A stretch of DNA of 64,000 nucleotides from Selaginella moellendorffii (lineage: Eukaryota; Streptophyta; Lycopodiopsida; Selaginellales; Selaginellaceae), in contig NW_003314334.1 of the NCBI RefSeq assembly GCF_000143415.4, positions 738,799 to 802,798 of the forward strand. The letters run 5' to 3'. Each line of letters opens with the position of its first letter. Position 1 is the first letter of the stretch. The notes under the pieces are model-generated. The model had not been told where the DNA came from, searched no databases, and saw only the letters and a program-made list of their open reading frames with translations. Below, in pieces: positions 1 to 10,136 of the stretch. The position numbers and the translations under genes are program-made.

Positions 1-287
1 TCCAAATCATGGGTTTGCAGGCAACAATATATATGTATAAGGTGATTGGTGGATATCCTATGATTTCTTTATGTGAGCTAGTTTACATATTTTGTGTAGA
101 CGATGCCACAATGGCAGAAGATCAACTTTGATCTAGTGTTTTTTATTAAGTGTTACTAAATTAGACTTAACATCTGTACTTTACTACACAAGCATAAAGA
201 AGGAATAAATGTCTATTTAACTCAACATACTTGGCTTAGTTTGTTAATTTTATGTTGCTCTATTTTTCATTAGCTTAACAAAAATCC
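1..287 (+). pseudogene. 3' exon relic of the orphan membrane-protein family
   Basis: The first bases continue the second exon of the orphan membrane gene seen intact at 33015, 47875 and 57589: the FPNHGF stretch is followed by an altered form of the segment that reads EVIGGYP in intact copies. The frame soon closes and nothing upstream is visible in the window. The same tail recurs in direct orientation at 6373-6643, immediately outside the inverted repeat. Confidence 0.6.
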
Positions 288-890
288 CCTCAACATTGAT
301 CCTAAGCTTGCCAATTGGGTGTGTTTTCATGTGGGTTTATAGGTTTGTTTTATTAATATGGTTTTGTAATTAATTTTTTAATTAGCGCTCCACCTCCATT
401 TTCTCTTGTTGAAGCTGGCAAAGCTGGAGAATCAGTGGAGACGGACCAGTGCTTCAATCATGACTATGGTGCTCGCTATTTTGCTAGCCAACACTAGGGC
501 CGTGCTACCTAGATCAAAAAAGAAATGAGGTAAGCTATCTACTCTTACTTGCGTGTAGCCAACACTCTTGTTGCACATCCTCGTCACATAAGAAAAGCAA
601 TTGTTATGGTACAAAGAATCTCAACTCACTATATTGATAGCCTCTCTATTCACAATGCTGGACTAGCTGAAGGAAAAGAAAAAAAAAAAAAAACAACAAT
701 AATCTAATGTACCACTAGATCCACTTACCCACACATGAATCCCTCAAACTTGAATTAAGCCATTACTTGGATCATCATGAAGAAGTAGCAACTTCTCCTC
801 TTGCGGCTTGGAGTGGGTTAATAGATTAAACTAGTATTGATCGGTGATAAAAGAATAATACAAACTACATGTTTGGATATTGGCTCTTAG
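288..890. repeat. left arm of ~600 bp inverted repeat (IR1)
   Basis: Read against the reverse complement of 5775-6376, this arm matches over its whole length with scattered substitutions and small indels. Shared landmarks, in order, are AAGCTTGCCAATTGGGTGTG, a block ending in GCGCTCCACCTCCATTTTCTC, a poly-A-like tract near 680-694, and GGTGATAAAAGAATAAT. The arms enclose the PGDH and reductase fragments. No transposase is visible between them. It could be the terminal inverted repeat of a Mutator-like or foldback element, or simply an inverted duplication. Confidence 0.75.
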
Positions 891-1067
891 TTTCTTTTTG
901 CTCTATCTTGCATTGGCTTGATAAAAACCTTCACATATTGAGATTAATCCCTCAATATTGCCAAATGATACCTTACCGTGTTTGCCAAACACCTTTGCTA
1001 TCATGTACCTTATGTTAGTACCATTTGATTTCAATTGTTATTTATGGAAAGTGTTTTGTGGAGTTGT

Positions 1068-1180
1068 GGGATTCCAAATGTATAGTAGGGATAGTGGGTA
1101 AGTTGGGTATGGTTGACCAATCTAAAGCATAATCTACCTCCGACTTGTGTGTTTGTACTTGTTCTATTCTGGCTTGAGTT
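1068..1180. repeat. direct repeat DR-a, first copy
   Basis: This copy starts TTCCAAATGTATAGTAGGGA. It aligns in the same orientation with 1801-1905, sharing AGTGGGTA and GGTATGG(T/C)(T/C)GAC and then drifting. The copies are roughly 700 bp apart and fairly diverged, so the duplication is not recent. Confidence 0.55.
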
Positions 1181-1800
1181 TAAGCCCAAATTCCACACCA
1201 TGCTAATTGGTGGAATACCTATATCCTCACGTTAGGCTATTGGTATGTTGAAATAACACCAAACTTTGTTTGACTTCATTTTGTATGTTGATCCTCGCAT
1301 TGGGATGCTGGATGCTTTAAAATAGTTCCTATGTCACTTTGTGCTCCTGTCCCTTCGCTCCTTGAGCTGAATACTTAGGAATCACTCTGTGCTCTAGTAC
1401 TTTCACTCTTTGACTGCAAAGCTTGGGAGTTTGGCTTTGTTCTTTTATTCAGTGGCATAGGGCCATGAAACTCGAGTTCCACACCACTGTCCTTAAACAT
1501 ATAGCATGTGACACATAGTATATGGAGGGTTAAGTTCCACTTCATGGTTATCCTATGGTACATCACCATAGGATAAAGGGTTAAAACTATATGTGTTACA
1601 AATTGGAAGTGTAAAATGTGGTATTTAGATCTATTAGCATATTTACAGAATGTAAAGATTATCCTTAATATAATAGTTTTATTCATATATTCAAATTCAC
1701 AATCTCGTATCATTCAATATTTAATAAGTTTTCTAGATTGTCCTAAAGATTGGGCGAAAGCTCTAAATATATTTTTTATATATAGTAGGGGTTCTATAAG

Positions 1801-1905
1801 GGTTCCAAATGTATAATAGAGAAAGTGGGTAGGATAGGTATGGCCGACTAATATAAAATATTATTTACTTGGGTCTTGCTCTATTGCTCTTGGCATAAGT
1901 ATATA
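1801..1905. repeat. direct repeat DR-a, second copy
   Basis: This copy starts GTTCCAAATGTATAATAGAG and matches 1068-1180 in the same orientation. It ends in the CTTGGGTCTTGCTCTATTG region, parallel to the CTTGTGTGTTTGTACTTGTTCTATT of the first copy. Confidence 0.55.
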
Positions 1906-3346
1906 AGGGTTAAATTCCATTTAGTGACCAACAAACTTGAAATTTTTTATGAGAACAGAGACAAAAAAGAAAAGGGGGTTTACTTATTCACATGATGCAT
2001 AATTTAATATAATTGTAGTGCATCTTTGTGTTTCGTGTTGATGAATAACACCTCAACTTGGACATATTTCTTCTTGTTAAAAGCAAAGAAATGATTAATC
2101 ACAATATTCTAAACTTTTAACCAATTGTTCCCATCCCATACATGGAATATAATGCCCTTGAGCCAACTTTAATTTTAATTATGATCTAGCTCTCTCTCAA
2201 ATTCGTTATTCTTGTTTACCCAACATTATTCTCATTTAGCCTTGATTTCTTTATAACATAAGTGGTTTGTTGCAACTGTTTTGTGAACTTATCCTTTTTA
2301 TGAAGATAGCTTTCAAGATAAAATTTGTTAACCATCTTCTCATTTAGAATAAAAACTTTTTGCACAACCTCATTAAATAGCATCAAAAAAAGAGGAACAA
2401 AGAGAGGTTTGTTGTCATAATGAATCCTGATCTTCTTCATCACATCAAAAAGCATTCCAACATGAAACATCTTCACAGGAAATAAATCATCAATAAAAGG
2501 AATCATAAGTTTCTTAGCAGCAAAACTCCTCTTTATACCATCAATTTTTATCTTTGCACAATCATTTTCAAGGTTCAGCCCCTACTAATTTTTGAATGGT
2601 GGAATTTTTAATTGTTCACTGCAGAATAAGGTGATTGAAGAAGCAACATTCATACCAAACATAAACCATTATGGGATTAAACATATAAATTAACTGGCTA
2701 GAAGGGGTTTCAAAACAAAAACAAGTTTGTATAATGCTTATTGTGAAGAGCTATTTGAACAATGCATCATCTATAAACAGTTCTAAGAAGGAAGGTATGT
2801 TAGTTTGAAATTAGGCTAGTAAGAAGTCTATGCAAGAAAAAGTGGCACACCTAGTAGTGCACAGAAATGGGTGGTTGATATGCTTAACTTTAACATACAA
2901 GCTAGGTAGATTGGCATTATGTCAAATCCAAGTGCCTGTAGAGAAAAATAAAAAATAAATTCTAGAAAGTAGGCAACAATAGCTTTATATATAGTTGGGA
3001 ATGATGATATACATAAACTGGACACCATCAGTTCAAGACTACTCATCCAGAAAGAATTTAAACTTTGCCAATACTGAAACCACAACAACACAAATTAGAG
3101 ATCCAAACTTGGGTGTAGTGAACATTGTGGAGAAGGACATTGATGACTCATTCTGGGCTTTACGATGTGTTGGGAAAGATAAACGTGATACATGCATAGG
3201 ATGGCTTAAAGCAAAACACAGACATTGTAAGAAGTCAATTCCAAAAAATACAATGGCACCAAGCATAACATGATATAGCATCTAAACATTTTGGTTCTAT
3301 ATAAATGATATTCAGTCGTGCTCCACTACAATGGCCAGTTGCTAAA

Positions 3347-3923
3347 GGCACATTAATAACTTTGGCACACAGCTACACGTCCGCCCGGTCCCTGGACGAT
3401 CTAGACACCTGCAATGATCGTCAAGGACCTGGTGGAGCCAGTGTCGGACACCTTCATCAACCTCGTGAACATGGACTACGTCGAAAAGTAGTGTGGCATC
3501 CGGATCAGGAAGGGGGGGAGCACGCAGGCCCAGCCGCTGGAGAGCTTCGCAGTGAAGATCTCCAACTTCGAGTCCAAGTTCTCCAGTGCAGTCTCCGAAG
3601 GTGGAAGGGTGGCGGTGGCGGTGGCGGGCAGTATCAAGGACGTGCTTCCACACCTCTCGCAGGTCGGGGAGTTTAGCATGGAAGTGAGCCTGGAGGCATC
3701 GGTCATCCTGTCCAAACAGGTGGATCAGCTGGGGATCATCGGGAAAGTTGGCGGGCTGCTGGGCGACGGGAACGTGAACGTGAGCTTCATGAGCGTGGGG
3801 AGGACTTCGCCCAGGAAGCAGGCGGTGATGGCGATTGGCGTGGATGAGGAGCCGAGCAAGGAAGTGCTGCACAGGGTCAGGGCCATCCCGGCGGTGGAGG
3901 AGTTCGTGTTTCTCAAGCTCTAG
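3347..3923 (+). pseudogene. D-3-phosphoglycerate dehydrogenase, C-terminal (ACT) fragment
   Basis: PGDH oxidises 3-phosphoglycerate in the plastid pathway of serine synthesis. Only the C-terminal regulatory part is present here. Around 3370-3405 the frame reads TSARSLDDLDT, as in the intervening domain of plant PGDH. After a small deletion the frame shifts to MIVKDLVEPVSDTFINLVN from 3414. That frame meets an in-frame TAG at 3489-3491, where homologs carry glutamine, then stays open to the stop after 3920. The last part holds the ACT-domain signature GDGNVNVSFMSVGR and ends in EEFVFLKL, the usual end of plant PGDH. The NAD-binding and catalytic domains are missing, so the fragment cannot encode an enzyme. 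It lies inside IR1, about 150 bp upstream of the reductase start and on the same strand, which suggests a captured host-gene piece. Confidence 0.88.
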
Positions 3924-4073
3924 GAAGCTTTTTCTATCACAGGTTGATAGAAAATCTCTGGAAGATCATCGCTCAAGCGAAGTTCTATACATTGTCCAGC
4001 ATTGACAAGGTTTGAAAGTAGTATTTGATCGTTCTTGTGTGAGTGAGAGCCGTGGTCAAACTTTAGGATCATT

Positions 4074-4660
4074 ATGGCGAACGAGGAGAAGGTGTGTGTC
4101 ACCGGCGCTTCTGGCTTCCTGGCATCTTGGCTCGTGAAGCGGCTATTGGAGGAGGGATATCACGTCGTCGGGACTGTGCGCGATCCAGGTACATAGAAAC
4201 GAGAAGAAACATAGTCTAATTCTCTTGTTTGTGGTACTAGACGATGCGAGCGAGACTTCCCACCTGTGGGAGCTTCCAGTAGAGGCTGGAGCTCAAGAAG
4301 GCCGACCTTGTCACGCAAGGGGCCTTTGACGATATTGTTCAAGGCTGCGATGGAGTATTCCATGTCGCGGCTGCCATGACTATCAGCTACAAGGAGGATC
4401 CACAGGTAACTTTGCTTGACTCCTTCGATTCGGTCTAACCTTGTATCACTTTTACTGGTTGTTTTTGCTTTCGGTTCTTCTTCCAGGCCGAGATTGTTGA
4501 TCCATGCTTGCTTGGAACTCTAAAGGTGCTCAATGCCTGCAAGAGATCCACGACAGTCAAGCGAGTGGTGTGCACGTCAGCCGTGGCTGCTGTTCGCGTG
4601 AGGAACGACTTCAAGCCCGATGACGTCTTGGATGAATCGGTGTGGAGCTCTTTTGTCGAG
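4074..4660 (+). pseudogene. cinnamoyl-CoA/dihydroflavonol-reductase-like gene, 5' half
   Basis: The family consists of NADP(H)-dependent short-chain reductases of the phenylpropanoid and flavonoid pathways, acting in the cytosol. Exon 1 (4074-4188) starts [20 protein letters not shown], with the glycine-rich Rossmann motif. It ends at a GT donor, and an intron runs to 4240. Exon 2 (4241-4407) opens with DDASETSHLWELP, then needs a frameshift near 4282 to continue as LELKKADLVTQGAFDDIV and FHVAAAMTISYKEDPQ. An intron follows to 4486. Exon 3 (from 4487) reads LLGTLKVLNACK and VKRVVCTSAVAAV and breaks off after DESVWSSF near 4655. Just there, intact homologs would continue into the catalytic YxxxK helix. 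That part is found on the other strand at 5205-5613. The order suggests one gene split by an inversion and also frameshifted. Confidence 0.85.
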
Positions 4661-5204
4661 TCAAAGCTTAATACAATTTACAATTACAGCCAATCCTCTA
4701 GCAAGAAGGACGTTGTGAACCGGCTTCGTGGCTTGCTGACGATTATGGATTTGGAGATCTAGGAAGACTCAGTTGCCATCCTCACTAGATTCTCTATTTT
4801 TCCAATATCGATTTCTTCGGTCTAACTTGCCCAAATCCCATGATCTCAGGAGACAAACCCCGGACCAAGAAAAATTAAACAATGGAGCGAAGTCAGCAAG
4901 ACCAAGATCAAACAGAGGTAATGCAATTATGCAATTATGCAAAGACAAAGTTGATGCATCCAGCAAACTCAATCAAACGCATAAAGAAAGTAGACCAGAC
5001 AATCGGGACGAATTTGGCATTGAAGACGTGCGAGTTCTGGTTTGAATGGGTGATTGAGGGTAAATTCCCCAGAATGTCTTGTAAATGCAGAGAAAGATAT
5101 TCTACTCTTGCACTTCTATCTTCTTTGTTTTTTATTGGAAGCTTGACTGATTCAAGGTGCTCGTGTTATTTCCATAGCACTTTATTGGAAGTAAACTATC
5201 AAAC
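4661..5204. other. spacer between the two halves of the reductase
   Basis: This sequence separates the forward 5' half from the reversed 3' half. I find no conserved coding frame in it. The open frames at 4773-5045 and 4882-5295 are not family-like. It may include ordinary downstream sequence carried along by the inversion. Confidence 0.4.
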
Positions 5205-5613
5205 TCAAGTTAAGAGGCCTTTGCGTTCCAGGCTCTCAACGCAATCGTCGAACATTTGCTCCAGCGACTTGAATTGGATCCCAAGGTCGTCCTGAAGCTT
5301 TCTGGAGCTGAATCCCTTGAAATTTGCCGGCGACCGGACCTTAATCCTGAGGTGAGCTTGAGCAACGTCGTCGAGATGGACGTATCCAGCGTGATCTATC
5401 CACTGCTTGGCTCCTGCAATGAGTTTGGAATCTCAAAAACGTCCCGTTTTTTTTCTTCCGATATAGAAAGGCTTGCCTTGGAGCGCGGTGGCCCTGGACG
5501 AGAGAAGTTCTCCAGCGATTAAGCTGGGAGCGATTGTGATCACATCTATGCCACTTTCTTTCCCAAACTCGAGTGCTGCTTGCTCGGATAGAGTCTTTCC
5601 CAGACCATACCAC
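5205..5613 (-). pseudogene. cinnamoyl-CoA/dihydroflavonol-reductase-like gene, 3' half, inverted
   Basis: The minus strand from 5613 reads MWYGLGKTLSEQAALEFGKE, which holds the catalytic tyrosine and lysine (YxxxK) of the short-chain reductase family. It continues GIDVITIAPSLIAG and FYIGRKKTG. A short intron probably follows (GTTTTTGAG...TTGCAG), and the frame then resumes with WIDHAGYVHLDDVAQAHL and LGIQFKSLEQMFDDCVESLE, ending at a TGA at 5205-5207. This is the natural continuation of the forward half, which stops after DESVWSSF. Together they cover the family from Rossmann motif to stop. Because the halves point toward each other across about 540 bp, no single transcript can join them. Confidence 0.85.
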
Positions 5614-5774
5614 ATCTAAACTTCAAAAACTTTTTAAGAGTTGGTCCTTTGGAAATAAGACTGATTCTCATGGCAGCACAAGAAAATAAAGAACCAAGAT
5701 CGCGACCTAGCATGCGCGGATTCCTGATGACGATCGGCTATGATCCTGCGCAAATGGGCAAGAAAAGCCACATG

Positions 5775-6376
5775 ATTGTTATCCGAACATGCAGTCTGAT
5801 TATTCTTTTATCACCTATCAGTACTAGTTTATCCATTACCCGCTTCAGCCGCAGAGGAGAGTTGCTTCTCTTTCCATGATGATCCAGTAATGGCTCGTCA
5901 GTCTGAGGGATCATCTGTGGTAAGTGATCTAGTGGTACATTAGATTGTTGTTGTTTTTTTCTTTTTTTCTTTTTCTTCAGCTGGTCTAGCATTGTGAATA
6001 GAGAGGCTGGCATTGTCAATATAGTGAGTTGAGATTTTTTGTACCATAACGGTTGCTTTTCTTATGTGAGGAGGATGTGCAGCAGGAGTGTTGGCTACAC
6101 GCAAGGAAGAGTAGATAGCTTAGCTCATTTCTTTTTTGATCCAGGTAGCACGGCCCTTGTGCTGGCTAGCAAAATAGCAAGCACCATAGTCATGATTGAA
6201 GCACTATAGGTCTGTCTCCACTGATTCTCCAGCTTTGCCAGCTTCAGCAGGAGAAAATGGAGGTGGAGCGCTAATTAAAAAATTAATTACAAAACCATAT
6301 TAATAAAACAAACGCATAAAGCTTAAGCAACCCATATGAAAACACACCCAATTGGCAAGCTTAGGCTCAATGTTAC
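5775..6376. repeat. right arm of ~600 bp inverted repeat (IR1)
   Basis: This arm is the reverse complement of 288-890. It ends near CAAGCTTAGGCTCAATGTT, matching the left-arm start AACATTGATCCTAAGCTTG. Outside each arm lies the same direct sequence (1-287 and 6373-6643), so the flanks themselves are duplicated. Confidence 0.75.
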
Positions 6377-6643
6377 AATATATATGTATAAGGTGATTGG
6401 TGGATATCCTATGATTTCTTTATGCGAGCGAGGTTGCATATTTTGTGTAGACGATGCCACAATGGTAGAAGATCAACTTTGATCTAGTGTTTTTTGTTAA
6501 GTGTTACTAAATTAGACTTAACATTTGTATTTTACTGCACAAGCATAAAGAAGGAATAAGTGTCTATTTAACTCAACATACTTGGCTTAGTTTGTTAATT
6601 TTATGTTACTCTATTTTTCATTAGCTTAACAAAAATCCCCTCC
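6373..6643 (+). pseudogene. second copy of the orphan-family exon tail
   Basis: It is collinear with 1-287: CAATATATATGTATAAGGTG, then the GATTGGTGGATATCCTATG segment and the TAGACTTAACAT block, ending at AAAAATCCCCTC. In the left copy that end runs straight into IR1; here it runs into an opposite-strand piece of the same gene. No coding capacity remains. Confidence 0.6.
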
Positions 6644-6644
6644 A

Positions 6645-6850
6645 CCTGCAAACCCATGATTTGGAAAAAGCCATCGTTTGCAGCCAAGAAAACAAAGTGC
6701 TTTTATGAACCACCTCATTATAGATGATTTTCCTTCACAAGCATGTGCTGTTGTAAACAAAATGATAAACCATGAGTGATTTGAGATGTATATGCTTGCT
6801 AATGAGTAATTTCTATACAAATAATAAAGCAGTCTAAGCTATGAAAATTT
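6645..6850 (-). pseudogene. orphan membrane-protein exon 2 relic
   Basis: The minus strand encodes ASIYISNHSWFIILF, RSSIMRWFIKALCFLG-like sequence and RWLFPNHGFAG. These correspond to ASTYVSNRSWFIIW and MRWFMETP in the intact copies. It is truncated at both ends and faces the plus-strand tail at 6373-6643. It forms one end of the long inverted repeat whose partner piece is 51700-51945. Confidence 0.7.
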
Positions 6851-7139
6851 GATATTATAGATTTGTAATTTATGCATAGATTTATATTTTTGAAACTTGA
6901 TTATTTCTAGTGACAATTCCAGTTAATTGTAATTTTATAGATTAGTAATGTTTACATGTAGATAAGTGTACAGACAAGAGCTTCTAAAGTAATTCTAATA
7001 GCAAGCATCTTGCTCCCAAGAAAAAAGTCTGATTTAGCTTATAAGCCCAGAAAAGGTTTTGCCCTGTTTGATTATATTAATTATTTATTGTTGCCCTTCA
7101 AACGTGTTTTGGAAAATAACAGTAAAATAGCGGAACTTA

Positions 7140-9100
7140 TTAAGTTATTTGATTTGTGGAAGTGAGATTTTTGCGTTTGAACCGCAGTGGATCATAAAGT
7201 TGGAGGTGGACATTCCGATCCGGCCGCTAACAGCTCTTGTTAGTCTAACCAGACGCGCTCTTACTGGCTTAACTAACCAGACGCTCAAAACCATGAGATT
7301 TTTACTTGTATGTTTTTCTCGTTCTCTCTTCTTCCTGTGAGAATGCTGGTGAAATGCGTTCCGAGCCAAAGATTCCTAGCTTTCCTGAAGAGCCCAAGAG
7401 TCCCCATTTTCTGCTCCACGAATCAAAGAGGTGTGGTTTTGGTTTTTGGTGCTAAGTTCTCTCTTTTCACCCGTATCTGGTCTCTAGGAACCAGATACGC
7501 TGGAGAAGATTCATTTGAGTGCTTTGCTTCTGGTGTTACCCGGTTTACCAATTTTGTTTCTCAAGCTATACAACTCGACTTACGTTTTTCTTTGACAGGC
7601 TTCACGTCTCTGCCCAAGCCCTTGAGCGAGTTTAGCCGGGATCTTGCGGAGGCAGTCAGGTGAAACGATTTGTTGAGGACGACTGGAAGTTGAGCGGCTC
7701 TTTCTTTACGGAGACGAGGCAGCTGAGAAGCATCGAGTTGTAAAAGACAGGGCTCCGTCAGAAGGCGCAATTGCAAACTTCCGAGTCTTCATCATGGGTG
7801 CTTCTTTGGCATTTGTATGGAAACGGTAGCATCGCTTCTTACGTTTCAACGGGACTGACTTTATTGCTTTTTGAAAGCGCAGTCCGGCTTTACAAGAAAC
7901 GATGAGACTGCTCAAACTTGTCTTCGTCTTGTCTCGAGAGTCTGGCGTCCAAGGAATTGGATTTAGAAAAGAAGGTAAAACTCTTGCATGGAGTATATCC
8001 GTGTCTACAAATGTTATCACTACAGGAAGGCGGGCCTATGCACTCAGAAGCTCGTTCGATAACACGGGCTATCAAAAACATATCGGAACTCACTATGTTC
8101 GACATTTGGATTCTGATGCTCCAACTCCAGGTTGCATCCCGAAGATCAGGTACTACGCTCTTACGGGTCCTCTTCTTACGTGTATCGTATTTATCGCAGA
8201 AACTGGAACATAATCTTTTAGAGATGTGCGGAATCTAGCTGGAAGAAACGCAAAGGCGCAGGACCTGTGTCCAACAGGGATTGCTCTTCGTTGCTCAGGT
8301 ACATGAAACAAATGTTTCTAGACATCTTAAGCAAGCAGTGTTCTAAAACTTTCTTCGTTTTTCTTGTGATACTAGAGGAGAGAAGCCAACTTCAAAACAA
8401 GATAAAGCACTCGCGCTGCTCAAATCCAAGCTCCTGGTGATTCTCGAGCAAAAACCAGTTGCTTATTTTCTTGAATTAATGACACAGCTATCTTTCATTA
8501 TCAGGCGTGGAGAGCTGGCTGCATGACTGCTCATTCAACGAGCGCGCTTTAGACGCTACAGAGCTTGATGGAGGAAGGAGGATATAGAAGTGGGCTTGCT
8601 TTTGTGCTTCCGAGGTATGGACTTGAACTTGTGTTTGTGTTTCCAAACAAGGTGTTCCAGAAAATAGGGTCAAGTGAAGGGGAGAGATACGAGAGTCCCG
8701 TTAAGGTACTTTGTGATAAACTTTTGACTAGCTCGTGATTTCTTTTTCTACAAAACAGATACCTTGCATGATTGTATCCAAGAAAGGGGATGCCCGAGAA
8801 AAGCTGCTAGAGACTGTCAACGAGTTCCCTCCAACAATGTTAATACTGGGAAGCCGAGGCCTCGGAATGGTGAAAAGGATCGCCAAAAAGCTCTAGTTTC
8901 CATTCCTTGTAGTTAGGAAATCCATAGCTAGAGATGTTTTCTTGGAAATTTTTTGTATGGATAATGATAGGATGGGCTCTTTGTTTTCAATCAAACCGTG
9001 GATTTAGACAGGACGTTCCTGGGAAGCGTGAGTGGCTATGCTGCACAGCACGCTGAATGCCCTGTGCTTATTGTCAAGCTTCCACCCGTAAGATTTTATG
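7140..9100 (+). pseudogene. multi-exon gene ending in a universal-stress-protein half domain, copy 1
   Basis: Several short exons with short introns can be followed. The exon at about 7675-7827 reads GDEAAEKHRVVKDRAPSEGA and FRVFIMGASLAFVW, followed by a 57 bp intron. The exons from 7885 to 8460 include RRAYALRSSFDNTGYQKH, THYVRHLDSDAP and KPTSKQDKALALLKSK. The exon at 8505-8600 reads ESWLHDCSFNERALDATELD. The end is the C-terminal half of a USP domain: MIVSKKGDAREKLLETVNEF, MLILGSRGLGMVKR, then FLGSVSGYAAQHAECPVLIV. That half normally holds the ATP-binding Gx2Gx9G(S/T) pattern; the N-terminal USP half is not recognisable. Damage: part of the first exon seen in the other copies is deleted, a TAG interrupts the exon near 8217, and the last donor is GA instead of GT with about 95 bp inserted. 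The function of the upstream exons is unknown. Confidence 0.6.
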
Positions 9101-9345
9101 TGTTTCAAATGCCTTTTTTCTCTTTTTCTTTTGAGGGACCTATAAGCGGTGCGTTCTTCAGTCGGCACTTTCTTAAGTTTACCCTCAGAAAGAAAATCGA
9201 TTCGCTTGTTCAGGACCAAAATTCTCAACAAACTATTGTTTGAAAAAAGCTCTAGAAACTGTTCAAGTGTCGCTTTGAGGATCCGAAAACACAGAATTGG
9301 TGCTAATCGTTGGCACAAGTTTAGGCTTATTCCTTCTTTTCCTTA

Positions 9346-9396
9346 AGTTGTAGTATAGTGTGACGCGGACAACTGGGGTTCGATCCCCTGCAACTG
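9346..9396 (+). pseudogene. truncated tRNA-Asp-like sequence
   Basis: The segment begins AGTTGTAGTATAGTG and ends GGGGTTCGATCCCCTGCAAC plus TGCG. This is the D-side and the T-arm (B box) of a plant tRNA-Asp(GTC). About 20 bases, including most of the anticodon arm, are missing, so it cannot be functional. The acceptor strands still pair at most positions. It is absent from the corresponding place in the other IR2 arm. It could also be the head of a tRNA-derived SINE. Confidence 0.6.
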
Positions 9397-9479
9397 CGCT
9401 TGTCAGGAAAGTGTGAATTAAAGAAGACGATCGGGAACATTGTAGCTCAAAGTGCTTAATTCGTTCAATTGCTCATTGG

Positions 9480-9895
9480 ATTGCAATATATCTTTTGTTC
9501 ATTAACACCACAACAGCAATATAGTCCACAACGCAGACCATCCTATTTCCCTAGACGTCTACACAAGGTATGCAACCTGGCTCGCATAAAGAAACTATAG
9601 GATGTCCACCAATCACTTCACATATATTGTTGTGATCATCCCCTGGGCGCCTGCAAACCTATGATTTGGAAAAGAAAACAAGGTGCTTCTATGAACTACC
9701 TCATTATGGCTGATCTTCCTTCACAAGAATGTGCTGTTGCAGACAAAATGATAAACCATATTTGAGACATATATGCTTGCTAATGTACTCCAATAAAAAT
9801 ACTAACCAGCATACAATGTAAGAGAGTAATAATAACTCTAATAATAATTGGAAAAACACATTAGCATAATGAAACAGTCTAAGTTGATATTCCAA
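9480..9895 (-). pseudogene. orphan membrane-protein exon 2 relic
   Basis: The minus strand carries diverged versions of the second-exon segments of the intact gene downstream. These include the CCTGCACAAGAATGTGCT-like block, the TATCCTATAGTTTC block and the CATCCTATTTCCC block. The frame is interrupted repeatedly. It mirrors 48940-49270 in the other IR2 arm. Confidence 0.65.
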
Positions 9896-9906
9896 CTCTA
9901 AACCCT

Positions 9907-9910
<4 letters not shown>

Positions 9911-9979
<69 letters not shown>
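9911..9979. repeat. (TC)n microsatellite, 69 bp
   Basis: An uninterrupted TC tract lies just downstream of the intact orphan gene on the minus strand, where it reads as (GA)n. GA tracts occupy the same relative place after the copies at 33015 and 47875. Confidence 0.97.
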
Positions 9980-9983
<4 letters not shown>

Positions 9984-10136
9984 TATGACTGGCAAAGTCG
10001 TAATGTCACCGCAGAAGTCTATGCTGCTATATATTAAAAAATCCACACTCTCTGAATACTCGCATTATCTGTGGTGGCACATGAATTCTAGTTTCAACCA
10101 GCCCAAAGTTCTCTTGATCACTTTAATATTACAAAC

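Larger units (their letters stand above)
891..3340. other. AT-rich stretch inside IR1, no recognisable gene
   Basis: Both strands were read; only short ORFs are present and none resembles a family I recognise. The longest are a 112-codon frame at 1375-1713 (-) and a 96-codon lysine-rich frame at 2216-2506 (-). A pair of open frames on opposite strands near 2995-3281 is equally uninformative. The stretch does contain a diverged direct repeat (1068-1180 and 1801-1905). A second, weaker match to the sequence just inside the left arm lies near 896-990. Confidence 0.5.

Noticed and set aside
5943-5980. Poly-T/poly-A tracts at 5943-5980 and 676-694 as retroposon tails
   Set aside because: They occupy matching positions in the two IR1 arms, so they are part of the repeat rather than independent tails.
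9911-9979. TC tract as a CRISPR-like or tandem-repeat array
   Set aside because: A simple dinucleotide microsatellite with no spacers; no CRISPR array occurs in the window.
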